A stretch of 64,000 nt of DNA from Liolophura sinensis (Eukaryota > Mollusca > Polyplacophora > Chitonida > Chitonidae): positions 22,221,295 to 22,285,294 of the forward strand of contig NC_088298.1 in the NCBI RefSeq assembly GCF_032854445.1, given 5' to 3'. Of this stretch, positions 23,478 to 34,429 are shown piece by piece (the first letter of the stretch is position 1; each line of letters starts with the position of its first letter). The notes beneath the pieces were generated by a model that ran no database searches, was not told where the DNA came from, and saw only the letters and a list, made by a program, of their open reading frames with translations. The position numbers and the translations under genes were made by a program.

Positions 23478-23835
23478 GAGTGAGTGTGTGAGCGGTTCGG
23501 GTTTAACGTCGTACTTAACAATTTTTCAGTCATATGACGACGACGAAATCCTGAGAGTGCATGTAATGTGCCTCCTTTGTTGCAGGACGGATTTCCACCA
23601 CTCTTTTGTCTAGTGCTGCTTCACTGAGACGCCTTACCAAAGGCAAGTAAACCGCCGGCTCGAACCATTATACTGATACGGGTCAAGCAGTTGTTGCACT
23701 ATCCCCGTCATGCTGAATGCCAAATGAGGAAATTACAACTTCCTCTTTTAATGTCGTAGGTGTGACTCGACCCAGGATTCATCCTGGATCTACCGCTCCC
23801 GAACAGATTATGTACGCAATGTAATCGGACAATTC
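23478..23835 (-). mobile_element. second SINE family (family 2)
   Basis: The reverse complement starts with a tRNA-like head (GTTCGGGAGCGGTAGATCCA, CCTGGGTCGAGTCACACC) and ends GACTGAAAAATTGTTAAGTA then CGACGTTAAACCC. Related copies are at 39,560-39,985 and 63,785-64,000. The 3' part resembles that of family 1 (GTAC.ACG..TTAA), suggesting a shared conserved 3' domain. Confidence 0.65.
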
Positions 23836-24204
23836 ACTGAAAATTTAAGTGTGGAAACAGACATTCACATACCAGTCGCCCACCAAAAATGGACGTTCCA
23901 AGCCAATAAACGACGTTCCAAAAACGACTTTCAACACAAACCACCAACGATCAAAGCAGGTATATTAAGTGCGAAATGAGGACAGAATTATGCAAAAAAG
24001 CATTCAGTGGTTTTCAGTGATGTTGGAAAGACTCAGGGGGAGTTCTAGGTGAATAAACCTACAAACCCATTTTTTGCAGAAAACCGATATTCTCTAACAG
24101 AACACAATGTAGAATTTATAGTTATCCTACCATAAGGCGATATCATAGGTAATTAATTAGAGACCAAGTACATGTAGGCCTACCTCGAATGACAAATTAC
24201 AATC

Positions 24205-24345
24205 CCTTGAAAGGATACAAAATCGACGCTGATTGGCTGACAGTTGACATCGGGTTTCCTGGATGAAACCTTGCAGCTTTCGTCACGTCTGAATGAATCT
24301 GCCATGCCGAAAATTCAGCTTAGGCTACATAATCCTTACAGAGCA
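24205..24345. mobile_element. MITE family F, left half
   Basis: GAAAGGATACAAAATCGACG, CTGATTGGCTGACAGTTGAC and GAATGAATCTGCCATGCCGA match the intact copy at 62,893-63,073. The right inverted end is missing here. Confidence 0.65.
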
Positions 24346-24562
24346 TGCGTCGCTCTCTACCTTGAAAAGCAGATTGTTGCTGAAATGGACTTATACATGG
24401 ATTGAATCAACAGCGTGAGTCCGGTGCCAATTCTATTGTACCTGGAGAATTTTTTGGTTTTAGGCTAAAAGTTGTATCGCTTTTTAACTATGGCAACGTT
24501 CTTGGCCGTGACGAAAAGTCCAAATTTCAAAATCGTCAGAGTCAAGATTTTTCTTCGAAACG

Positions 24563-24811
24563 GGGGCCACCTTGGCCGAGATATTAAGCGTGCCAGCGCG
24601 GCTCAATGGACCCAGGGGCCCCTCTCACAAATGCGGTCGCTGTGAGTTCAGGTCCAGCTCATGTTGGCTTCCTCCCGGCCGCACTTGGGAAGGTCTACCA
24701 GAAAACTGTGGATGGCCGTACCTGGTTTTCTACCACCACAATTTTGGCCGACGTCGTATAAGTGAAATATTCTTGAGTGCGGCGTTAACACCAATCAAAT
24801 CAATAAATATA
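24563..24811 (+). mobile_element. SINE family 1, full length
   Basis: Head with CCACCTTGGCCGAGA and GTCGCTGTGAGTTCAGGTCC, body with TTGGGAAGGTCTACCAG, tail CACCAATCAAATCAATAAAT. Moderately diverged. Confidence 0.85.
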
Positions 24812-25816
24812 AACTTTTGTCTGTGATATTAATAAAACAGGTATAGAGTGACACTAAAGTACATAACGAAGGATTTTCTCAGTTTTATCACGGTTTCCCA
24901 GGTTTAAAGACGAAAGGGTGAAGGCCGTCATTTAAAATATAATAAGAACACTTTCAACAAGCTATAAAGAACACAATCAACTTGAAACAGATTTGGAATT
25001 TTCATTTTTGAGCTTGAGTTGAGAACTTTAGACAGACGTGAGAATAGATGAATGATCTACCTGGTACATTGATTTGCAACGGTTATATGTACTTTTATGT
25101 CATGTACAAAGAGCCATACTTATGTGTAACGGGCAAATCCCGTACATGATTATGATATATTTCATTGTACATTTTTTATTTCGCCCTGACCCGTGTGGAG
25201 CCTCTTGTGTTGTACATCCTGGTACTTGGTAAATCACGAGTTATTTCCCTACTCTTGCTTGTCCATGAAAACAGCATGGAGTCCTTTCATTAGAGTGAGA
25301 GGTGTTATCTCCGACATAGGTGCTGTCTACATGCGAGCTGAGCTATACACCATATTTGCATGACACCATTAGGGGGTGTTAATCCGTACCATAGAATGTC
25401 ACGGTAATAAATGGACTCAACCAACATCAGTTGGACTCCTTCTTCTTCCTACAGTCACATATATTCCACAGGCAAGTTTTCTCTCAAATTTCCGGATTGC
25501 TAGTCGAATCCGTTTTGTTGGTTGCCATGGGTGCACATGAACATCGTCGAATTGACATGTTGTGAGATTTTTTGACACCGGAAGACTTTTTTTAAACAAG
25601 AAAGAAGGAATGTACACATATTATTTTAACGAGACAAACGAATATAATATTAGCTTACTCTTAACGCTATATCCGCCATTGTTCATGTATAAAGTGACAT
25701 ACTCTTGACTACTGCGTAAAACACCCAGTGAAAAAAATAAATATTCAACAACCGAACTTGATTACGCTAACTCTTGTCTACTGTTAATGTAACGGAGAGA
25801 ACGGTAACTCTTCACA

Positions 25817-25938
25817 ATGAAGAGCTTTTCTCAGTTTCACAGAGTTCCTCAAGCAACTTCCACATACAGGTCCCCAGGCTTTAAAAGAAGAGCTGTTGAG
25901 GATCATTATTTGAAGACACTGGAGGACTTTTCCACAAG
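25817..25938 (+). CDS. candidate first coding exon of an unknown gene
   Basis: ATG at 25,817 opens 40 codons plus two bases (MKSFSQFHRVPQATSTYRSP...EDFSTR), ending at a good donor (AAG then GTAAGA at 25,939). A diverged, internally deleted copy lies at about 24,862-24,925 (GATTTTCTCAGTTTTATCAC, CAGGTTTAAAGACGAAAG), and similarity continues into the downstream flank, so the segment was duplicated about 950 bp apart. I found no following exon and recognise no family, so it may be a chance frame. Confidence 0.3.
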
Positions 25939-25944
25939 GTAAGA

Positions 25945-26900
25945 ACTCTGATTTAAGTGAAATAGATCTGAAATTTTTTTATTGGCCAGTTTGATTTTAC
26001 AGTTGACAAATATAGACTGACGAGAGGACAAATATTGATAAGTTAATAGATTAAGTATTAACATTGCTTAAAAAAAGAACCGTATTTAAATAAAACTCTA
26101 AGTTATTTAGCAAAGTTAATCCGAACATATTCGTGGCAACATCAGCTCCATCGGTTGTCACTGGAACGTCAGCATCCGATAACTGATCAGAGATCTGTTT
26201 CAAAAAAAAGAAAAAGACATGCATTCATTTAACTTAACGAGACAAACACAATGTCTAAAGTTTCACACCAACAGTATAACAATAAAGTTTGCGCAGTGAC
26301 TTTAGTGACGTCATTCGTGCCACACTTAAACATATGGCAATAATAGGGGAATTTCCAGTTGGAACTCTTTTCTCGTCAAAGGTGAAAACAGTCCTACTGT
26401 GTCATGTGACTTGTGAAAAATATAAGGCAGCCTTTCTTGACATTAATTTCCTGGTCACCTGTCTCATCCTTTTCCAAAGGCACAAATGTCAGTTCTTTCC
26501 TTTAGGAACTTTTCAAGTTCACAAACGTTCAGATTCGCAATTTTCTCCAACATTCGTCTGTTCTAATTTACTTTTTATTACACTTTTTTAGACAACCATG
26601 TTATAGTTGCCTAACATTTTGACAGGTCTCATGATACAGTTGGGCTTTTTCTACCTTCATCGATAAAAGAATTCGAACTCGGAAATTCCCTATTGGCAAA
26701 ACGCGGTTCGAGTGACGTTAACGGAAATGTTAACTCACGTTTGATTGGTTAAAAGTGATACCATGGTGGCGCTTTGAGTTTTTAACGTGTGAGCCATTTT
26801 GTTTACTTTCAACTGTGCAAAAGAGAAAAAAGTAAGAAAGAGTACTTTCATCACTGTTAAGAGTTATTCTTGTTTGTGCGATGTTTATCGATGCCTATTC
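25945..26900. other. intergenic, nothing recognised
   Basis: AT-rich. The 100-codon frame at 26,289-26,591 shows no domain, no splice context and no repeat relation, and I leave it unassigned. Confidence 0.45.
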
Positions 26901-26979
26901 ACTTGGTCTAGTGTTGTCTGTTCTATTAACCTTGCATTGTGCATACATTCGGATATGACTTACCAGTACCAGGTATGCT

Positions 26980-28119
26980 TTATTCGTGACATACAATGAC
27001 CCGGAAACTGGCCCTGCATCCGTGGTTCACCCAGATGTAGTTTCCTTCCCAACCGTAAGCTATAGCCCTCGGTACAGGCGGATCTAGATTGCTTACTTGA
27101 AACTGTTGCGAATGCGACCGTTCCCTGAGCTGTGCATTGGCTGTATTGGTAATGCCAACTGCTGCACGGCAAAGATGCAGAAGAACAGGTACAAGCATCT
27201 GCAAATATAATGACACACTTGAGGTGGTAATGGGAAAGCCGTTACGGTGTACAATCTTTAACCATACACTTACGCAAAGAAAAATTTCTTTGCATTTATT
27301 TATTTATTTGATTGATTGCTGTTTTTACGCCGTACTTCACAGCATAACGGTGGGAGCAAATCGGACAGAGCAGGGGAGAAAACCATACCCATCCGATGGT
27401 TGTTGACTGACCTACCCACGTACAACAGGCGAGGAAGCTAACATGAGCTGGACTTGAACAGCGACCGCATTGGTAAGACTCTCATGAGTCTAGCGCTAGT
27501 GCGCTTATCCATCGGCCAGATACTTTGCTCATATATCCATACACAGAAATATTTGAAGTCAGTCTAAGCGTTTCGGTTTACTGGCTCAAGAGTGGCAATC
27601 ATTTTCACATGTGCACAAAAGACTTTAACATACATCTATGTACAATAACCGTCTTTCTTGCATATGAACAAAAATAATTTAACACATATATATGCAACTG
27701 ATTTGCACACATACATGTAAGCATATAGTTAGAGTTAAAAATATCAAAATTGACATGTGTTCCACGATACAATGCTGGACGCCGTTGTATAAGTGAAGTA
27801 TTCTTGAACATGGTGTAAAACGCCATTGAAATCAAATCAAAGCAAAACGGATTACCACACAAAATATATATACGAGTTTTTATTATTGTTTGCAATTTAT
27901 GGAGGAGCTAACTAAAGTCCAGAGCAACAATCTATAAATAAAAATTAATTACTATATATAGAAACATGGTGTGGGTCAATTTCTTGGAACAACACGTATC
28001 GATGACATATACCGTAAGATGTTTGAGTACACATACTAAAAACTTTGCCACTTACCGGAGCCATCTTGGATCAGTACAATAAATACCAGAACCACAGCGT
28101 AAATGATGGAGGATTTCAT
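26980..28119 (-). pseudogene. small secreted DUF3011-like protein, copy 2 (frameshifted)
   Basis: Minus strand. The signal-peptide exon is 28,152-28,056 (start codon at 28,119; MKSSIIYAVVLVFIVLIQDG, then donor GTAAGT) and the mature exon runs from 27,198 to a donor at 26,963. The mature part begins DACTCSSASLPCSSW and keeps the cysteine pattern, but one extra base near 27,057-27,058 (AGCTTACGG instead of AGCTACGG) shifts the frame in the middle of the YGW motif, so the IWVN.GCRASF half is out of frame. The stop position also differs from copy 3. It is either a recent pseudogene or an assembly or base-calling error near a gap. Its upstream non-coding exon, expected from copy 3, would fall in or beyond the gap. 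Confidence 0.8.
27290..27520 (-). mobile_element. SINE family 1 in intron of copy 2
   Basis: TTATTTATTTGATTGATTGC, ACGCCGTACTTCACAGC, body, then AGCTGGACTTGAACAGCGAC and a decayed head. The orthologous insertion is present at 32,672-32,905 in copy 3, so it predates the segmental duplication. Confidence 0.85.
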
Positions 28120-28353
28120 CTTTGCGAAGAAGTTAACTGTTAAAGTTTTAGACTGAAAGATAAACCAATGCAAGTGGTCAAAAATTATTCATCTGTAATC
28201 TTGAAAGACACGGAAATCACTCATATATATGAGTATATACATGTACATGTAAAGGCAATGAGAATAAAAGGCCATTAAACAATGTTGAGAAATAAAGTTC
28301 GATTTAGATTTTTGAATATTTCCAACCGAGTAAAATGCTTTCAAACATATGAT

Positions 28354-28553
28354 NNNNNNNNNNNNNNNNNNNNNNNNNNNNNNNNNNNNNNNNNNNNNNN
28401 NNNNNNNNNNNNNNNNNNNNNNNNNNNNNNNNNNNNNNNNNNNNNNNNNNNNNNNNNNNNNNNNNNNNNNNNNNNNNNNNNNNNNNNNNNNNNNNNNNNN
28501 NNNNNNNNNNNNNNNNNNNNNNNNNNNNNNNNNNNNNNNNNNNNNNNNNNNNN
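28354..28553. other. assembly gap of 200 N
   Basis: A run of exactly 200 N, the usual placeholder for a gap of unknown size. It is followed by the 3' end of a SINE (28,554-28,600: CTGACCGTCGTCGTATAAGT). Frames crossing it are meaningless. Confidence 0.99.
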
Positions 28554-28604
28554 AGCCTCCATGCTGACCGTCGTCGTATAAGTGCGATATTTTTCCAAAC
28601 AAAT

Positions 28605-29050
28605 GATAAACGAATAGACTGTTTGCACGTACATTGAATCAATGAAAAACCAATGTACTGATATGTTTCCGTATTATTATTAAATGTTTGTATTATGTTG
28701 CTTACAATAATATGTTTTGTGAATGAATGCTCCACTGTTTTGTAATTCCTTTGTATGGCTTATCTCCCCTGTAAATATAAGCGTCAAGTCGGACATTCCT
28801 ATACCATTCGTAGTCCGTACAGGGCGTTCCAAGTTGTTAATCGCAAGATCCATTTCCACAACAACGTTTAACACTAACTCCCGAAGACAAAGGTATGTTA
28901 GAAATTATACAAATAAGAAATAAAGCCGGTAACGCACAAGAGAGAAGCGGTCATCAGTTTTCAATGATGCCGGGCAGACAATGAATATTCCAGGCATGAA
29001 TTCCATATCAAAGTTCAAATTCGTAGTCCGTGAACCACTAGATATCATTA
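28605..29050. other. intergenic, nothing recognised
   Basis: AT-rich with no exon or known repeat that I can identify. Confidence 0.45.
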
Positions 29051-29052
29051 CC

Positions 29053-29318
29053 TGTGTTACTATACCACGTGATTTACTATACCACGTGATTTGCCCTATA
29101 TAAGGACGTATCAAGCTGTACATCGGCAGTTCTTGCAGAGCTCGCTCGGAGAGCTCGTCTCTCTTCCTGAATAAGGATACTGAGGCAATGTCCTGAATAA
29201 AGCCTGGCGGGTATTAAACGAAGCTTACAGCCTGCAGAGGGCTATCGGAGCTTTTCACGCCAGGTTCTGTCCTGGTTGCGAGGGCCGGGCTGAATGCTCA
29301 CACCGGTGCATGCACATT
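29053..29318 (+). promoter_or_regulatory. promoter-like or short-LTR-like segment
   Basis: Two tandem ACTATACCACGTGATTT units (each with a CACGTG E-box) are followed by CCCTATATAAGG (29,094-29,105), a GC-richer leader, and an AATAAA signal at 29,196. The spacing TATA to AATAAA (about 100 bp) with a further 120 bp is what U3-R-U5 looks like, and the segment can be bounded by TGTGTTA and GCATGCACA. A host promoter is the alternative. Confidence 0.35.
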
Positions 29319-29338
29319 AGGCCTACCTCTCTGTATAT

Positions 29339-30236
29339 TGTTACGACCCAAACTGTCTGTGTTATAAAGCGATGGCTTGTTCGAAATACACGACAGTTTA
29401 GCCGCACAAAAAGTAACCAAAACCAGCAAATTTTATTTTACAACAATTTATTAGCTTTAACAAGAACAGATAATAAGACTTATACAAATACTAAAGTACT
29501 TAAGTTTAACAAGAAAGGATAGCAGTATCTATACAAATACTAAAGTACTTACGGTGTCAAGTCCAAACGGACGCATATATTCCACAATATATACCACACA
29601 GGCATAAATGCTCAGAGGCAAATTCACAAGAGGGAAAATCCACAGTATAACTGAGTGTATGACGAAATATACACAAAATTCCACAGACAGGGTCCGTGTA
29701 CTAAGAAGCACTGTGTACACAAGAGCACGAATCATATATACAAGTTCGGACTGAACAAGTGCTCGGTGGAGATATAACAAAGCCAGAGGCTATAAAGACA
29801 CCAAAATTCAGCACAAAAGGCCTACTAAAGTAATACACAGCAAAAGCATCCATACTCTCAATAATTCTCCTTTTTCCCCTTTTGACCTGCTTTCATAGGT
29901 CTTATATAGCCTGGTGGAATTGTCTAGAATAAGAAAATTCCTGAACACTTGATGTAAACAAACAGGCACCGAACCGAGCGCATTCTGGAACACTCTAAGG
30001 CAGAGGCAGACAGCAGGCGCCGAACTCAGCGTATATAAACAGTGGCAAGCTAAATTTAGAAACTGACGGCAGTCGTGCACATAACAATATATATCTTCAA
30101 AAAACTGTCGCAAACTCATCCAGTGTGTTCTGGTTCGTCTATCAATCTCGGGAGCCCCTGCTCGAAACAAGTCTGTCCCTGGGGATTAAGCTTTATGGAC
30201 GATCCTTATAATATTGTGTTACCTGGCTCCGTAACA
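29339..30236. mobile_element. solo-LTR-like or TIR element of 898 bp
   Basis: Begins TGTTACG and ends CGTAACA, a perfect seven-base inverted terminal pair of the TG...CA type found in LTRs. TATA-like boxes occur on both strands (CTATATAAG near 29,903; GTATATAAAC at about 30,030), so orientation is unclear. A 22-base motif (TATACAAATACTAAAGTACT) is duplicated at 29,483 and 29,532. Flanking bases do not show an obvious target duplication, which weakens the call. Confidence 0.45.
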
Positions 30237-30239
30237 AAG

Positions 30240-31110
30240 TACATATGTTCCACGACCAAAAAGCCTTCCAGGTATAGAAAAGGGGAATCCTCTCTATAAT
30301 ATCAAGTAAGACTTAATATCCTTGAGGCCTTTCTGAAACTGAACAACACAGGAACTGCTGGACTAACGATCGATATACATGTATTTATTCCACAGCTGAC
30401 AAATTCAGATATGGCATGCCCTTTCGACCAAAGATATTTATACGCTGTCCAACAATCCCCTGCTGTCCAGGCTGTGTCCGTTGGAACAAGTTTTACGAGT
30501 TTCTTATCACTTGTACATCTGGCCAGACCGTCACAAGCTGTCAATTCAATTCAACTGTGTATGCACTTTAATCCACGTGCGGCTTTATGTCAGCGGTAAA
30601 CATGCCGGGCGTACACGCTGAAGTGGCTATCAGGCCAGATGTACACAATGAGTGGCTTAATTCAGATTGCAAATGTCAAGACACCCAACTGTGCTGCTGA
30701 CATGAACCTGAGTAGAAGTTAGGTAATTTATTTATACACAACGGTTTGCAATTTAAGAGGCGGATGGACACATACTTACAATGTCTATTGAACATGGCAT
30801 TGACAAATAAACAATTTTTACTTGGCAGCTATTATTCAAAAGGGTGAATATATTTATCAAAGCATTGCATGCATTATCAAAACAGTGAATGCATTTATCA
30901 TAACAGCAAGCACACAGAATCAAGTGAACATGAAGACAAATACTCGAAGCTATTATTACTATTATTACATTTACATAGACAATTCTATACTATACATAAT
31001 AACTGTCATTATTATATGTAATTATAATCATTCAAAACAATGGAGGGTATTTACAAACAATATTATATGATGGTGTAAGTCGTCATGTTTCATTCATCAT
31101 TGCGTGCAAT
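30240..31110. other. intergenic, nothing recognised
   Basis: No gene. AT-rich, with a simple TTATTACTATTATTAC stretch near 30,950. Confidence 0.45.
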
Positions 31111-31373
31111 ACTGGGTTAAGCCAAAGTGGGTATTATTGGTTTATACCGGACAATTATTTGATCTGTTGATGGTACACTTTGCCAGGACCGTGACAGGGC
31201 CGTCAAATACCCTTGATGGTGAACAATTAAATACGCTATAAATGGTTTTTTCAAGATTTTTGTGATCCTAAATACCATTAAAGGGTAGAGCCGGATTGAC
31301 AAGGGAATTGCGATTTCTTTATTAGTAAGATGGTCAACAATCCGGAAGCCAGGTAGGGAGAAGCGCAGAGTTT

Positions 31374-31724
31374 TTACGATATTACCCTCAACGGAGACCT
31401 CAGAAATGTCACGGAGGTAGTTAACATCTTTTGTGTACGCAATTGTACTGAATAAAACGCATATGTCCTACAATCACTGCTGTTTCTACACTTTTTTGCA
31501 ATTGGGGTACATGTCTGTGCCTGGGTTACTGAGAAAGATTGTGGCAATTCAATTTCAAACGTACTTAGCCAGAATTCATTACCCATTTGAATTGTGCCTT
31601 CTTTCACAAACAAAACACCATATTTTAATCTCTGGAGAATGTTTATTGTTTTGTCTGTCGGGTCGGCCAAAATTGGTCTTGTAAATAACATCAGGAGGAG
31701 TAGAAATCCCAGTATCCGATACAT
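31374..31724 (-). pseudogene. env-like frame of an LTR retroelement
   Basis: A 116-codon minus-strand frame with a hydrophobic N-terminus of signal-peptide type (residues about 4-20, ILGFLLLLMLFTRPILA) followed by YGVLFVKEGTIQMGNEFW. The latter has the look of the start of env-like proteins of invertebrate LTR elements (..G..F...G.......W...). A strong 3' splice site (CCTTTCTTTTCTTCTGTAG) lies a few bases upstream of its ATG, near 31,733, as expected for a spliced env message. It follows a chromodomain-like frame on the same strand (32,052-32,240). Only the N-terminal part is open; transmembrane and fusion regions are not seen. The family assignment is tentative. Confidence 0.45.
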
Positions 31725-32051
31725 CCAGGTCCCTACAGAAGAAAAGAAAGGAGATAGACCGCAAGGTAGGCAGTCTGAGCGCGTAACTGGAAATGTAGCA
31801 ATCAGTTACATCTCTTAGCACTAATGAACAAGCTCTTATACTACATACTTACAAACAGTGCAGACAAAGGAGAGAGAGTTAGACGAATAGCGCCACCTTG
31901 AATGAATTGGATACAGGGTCCCCTGAACCGCTGTGTCACGTACTCGAACCGTTTCATTAGTCAACCACGTGATAGTTTTCTCATCAGAACATATAGTTTT
32001 TTTAACCTTATGTATGTGACATTATCATCGAAAGTATCTGTTAGGCCGTTT

Positions 32052-32240
32052 TCACCTTCGCCCTTCTCTTGTTCTATTAATGTGGAACAGTTGCTTTGGC
32101 TTGTCTGATATGTCGTTTTCCTCGACCCAAGAGTTTTCTGGGTGCTCGTACCATTTTACAAGATAATAACGTTTGCCGTTTGACTTTTTCATTTTCAGCA
32201 ATTTATCTACTGTGTACCATTTACCCTTGCTTTGGTATTC
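32052..32240 (-). pseudogene. chromodomain-like integrase tail
   Basis: A 62-codon minus-strand frame containing YTVDKLLKMKKSNGKRYYLV, then KWYEHPENSWVEENDI, which fits the chromodomain pattern (Y.VEKIL..R...GK.EYLVKW.GYP...NSWEP..NL). Such modules sit at the C-terminus of integrases in chromoviral Gypsy elements. Stops bound it on both sides and the integrase core is not visible upstream, where the sequence runs into the duplicated gene segment. Confidence 0.7.
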
Positions 32241-32352
32241 TTATGCGCGATGCCTTACAGAAACCTAGTCAGTTGGTTTAGTGTTGTCTGTTCTATTAAC
32301 CTTGCAATGTGCATACATTCGGATATGACTTACCAGTACCAGGTATTCTTCA

Positions 32353-33556
32353 TTAGTGGCATACAATGACCCGGAAACTGGCCCTGCATCCCTGGTTCAC
32401 CCAGATGCGGTTTCCTTCCCAACCGTAGCTATTTCCCTCGATACAGGAGGATCTAGAGTGCTTACGTGTAACTGTGGCGAATGCAACCGTTCCCTGAACC
32501 GTGCACTGACTGTACCGGAATTCCCAACTGCTGCACGGCAAATATGCAGAAGAACAGGTAGCAGCATCTGCAAAATATAATGAGACACTTGAGGTGGTAA
32601 TGGGAAAGCCGTTACGGTGTATAATCTTTAACTACACACTTACGCAAAGAAAAATGTAAATTTCTTTGCATTTATTTATTTATTTATTTGATTGATTGCT
32701 GTTTTACGCCGTACTTCACTTATACGACGGCGGCCAGCATAACGGTGGGAGCAAATCGGACAGAGCAGGGGAGAAAACCATACCCATCCGAAGGTTGTTG
32801 GCTGACCTACCCACGTGCGACCGGTGAGGAAGCTAACATGAGCTGGACTTGAACAGCGACCGCATTGGTAAGACTCTCTTGAGTCTAGGGCTAGTGCTCT
32901 AATCTATCGGCCGGTTACTTTGCTCTTATATCCATACACAGAAATATTTTGAAGTCTGCCTAGGCGTTTCGATATACTGGCTCAAGAGTGGCAATCCCGT
33001 TGTATGAGTGAAATATTCTTGAACATGGCGTAAAAATTAAAATCAAATCAAAGCAAAACGGATTACCACACAAAATATATATAGGAGTTTACAAAGGAAT
33101 TTATGGAAGGGCTAACTACATTAATAAAAACTAATTAATTTATTTATTTATTTGATTGGTGTTTTACGCCGTACTCAAGAACATTTCACACGACGGCCGC
33201 CAGCATTATGGTGGGAGGAAACCGGAAAGAGCCCGGGAGAAACCCACGACCATCTGCAGGTTGCTGGCAGATTTCTCACTTGCGGCCGGAGAGGAAGCCA
33301 GCATGAGCTGGACTTGAACTCACAGCGACCGCATTGGTGAGAGGCTTCTGAATCATTATGCTGCGCTAGCGCGCTAACCAACTGAGCCACGGAGGCCCCA
33401 AATAAAAATTAAATTAGCATGTACATAAACATGGTGAGGGTCAATTTCTTGGAACAGCATGTATCGATGTCACTATAAACCCTGCAACTTACCGGAGCCA
33501 TCTTGGATCAGTACAATAAATACCAGAACCACAGCGTAAATGACGGAGGATTTCAT
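32353..33556 (-). CDS. small secreted DUF3011-like protein, copy 3 (intact)
   Basis: Minus strand, coding exons 33,556-33,493 and 32,577-32,353, phase-1 intron, 92 residues. Residues 1-21 form a signal peptide (MKSSVIYAVVLVFIVLIQDG). The mature 71 residues begin DAATCSSAYLPCSSW and contain six cysteines, SYGWEGNRIWVNQGCRASF and a final VIVCH. The exon layout, the intron phase and the C.SSW...C...VAFA...S...C motif match copy 1, so the family is ancestral. The start exon is preceded by TTTATCTTTCAG (exon begins 33,589). A conserved donor follows the stop (exon end 32,334), implying a further 3' untranslated exon. Role unknown; an extracellular defence, binding or matrix role would be guesswork. 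Confidence 0.9.
32672..32905 (-). mobile_element. SINE family 1 in intron of copy 3 (old, shared)
   Basis: Same insertion as 27,290-27,520, with the body slightly more complete (CACTTATACGACGGCGGCCA retained). Confidence 0.85.
33138..33399 (-). mobile_element. SINE family 1 in intron of copy 3 (young, private)
   Basis: Complete copy from the ATTT tail to the head (AACCAACTGAGCCACGGAGG). Flanked by near-identical AATAAAAACTAATTA and AATAAAAATTAAATTA and absent from the paralogous intron of copy 2, so it inserted after the segmental duplication. Confidence 0.9.
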
Positions 33557-34007
33557 CTTGGCGAAGAAGTTTACTGTTAAAGTTTTAGACTGAAAGATAA
33601 ACCAATGCAAATGGTCAAAAATTATTCATCTGTAATCTTGAAAGACACAGAAATCACTCATATATATGAGTATATACATGTACATGTAAAGGCATGAGCA
33701 AACTTTCAAAGTGTTGCACACAACACTAAAGCTTCATACATACAGTTATTACATATAACTCATACTGTTGCATTGCACACTTGCAAAATGTGGTAACTCA
33801 TCGAACCCTTTTAGTGTTCATGCAGGGTTTTAGTTTAAGAGTGTACTTCATGTTAGTGTTTTCTTTGCCTGGAAAGCATTTTGTGAATTCAACAAGTAAA
33901 ACCTTGTTAGCCGAAAAGAAATACATTTTGGACAGATTGAGGACCCGGCCATGTCCAATCAAATATATACATGAAGGAAACAAAAGTAAAACAGTAACCA
34001 ACATTTT

Positions 34008-34078
34008 AAGTATGTATGTATGTATGTGCGTGCGTGCGTGCGTGCGTGTGTATGTATGTATGTATGTATGTATGTATG
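34008..34078 (+). repeat. (GTAT)n/(GTGC)n microsatellite
   Basis: About 70 bases of GTAT units with a GTGC core, followed by a GGGTCTAACGTCGTACGT fragment of SINE family 2. Confidence 0.9.
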
Positions 34079-34429
34079 TTTGCTTGGGGTCTAACGTCGT
34101 ACGTCTGTAGCACATTAAATAGCAATAAAAAGCCAAAAGCAATTCGTAAGAAAGTTCCGGCATCTTGGAAGAAATTTTCAAATGGCCACACGTTACCTGG
34201 CTGCAGCTTGGCAGAAGTTCGCATTCAAAACATAGTGGATATTAGTTCAACTTGTTCGATTAAAAAGTTTAAACGGTTGGATCACTGATGTTTCGTTGAT
34301 GCTGGATGTGACATAACACAAGGTTAGTAAGCTATCGTGACTTAGCTGGCTTTGAGCTACCGTGATATAGGCCTAACTTAGCAACAGTAAAAAGTTGCAT
34401 ACCAAAAGTTAAATTGTAGGTCTACTTAC

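Larger units (their letters stand above)
26908..28255. repeat. segmental duplication, left copy
   Basis: Colinear with 32,277-33,699, from GTGTTGTCTGTTCTATTAAC to GAGTATATACATGTACATGT. It covers secreted gene copy 2 including an intronic SINE. Its right edge is about 100 bases from the N gap. Confidence 0.85.
32277..33699. repeat. segmental duplication, right copy
   Basis: Colinear with 26,908-28,255. It is longer because of a SINE insertion at 33,138-33,399 that the left copy lacks. Confidence 0.85.

Noticed and set aside
28189-28735. Open frames across the N run
   Set aside because: Their length is created by undefined bases in the assembly gap.
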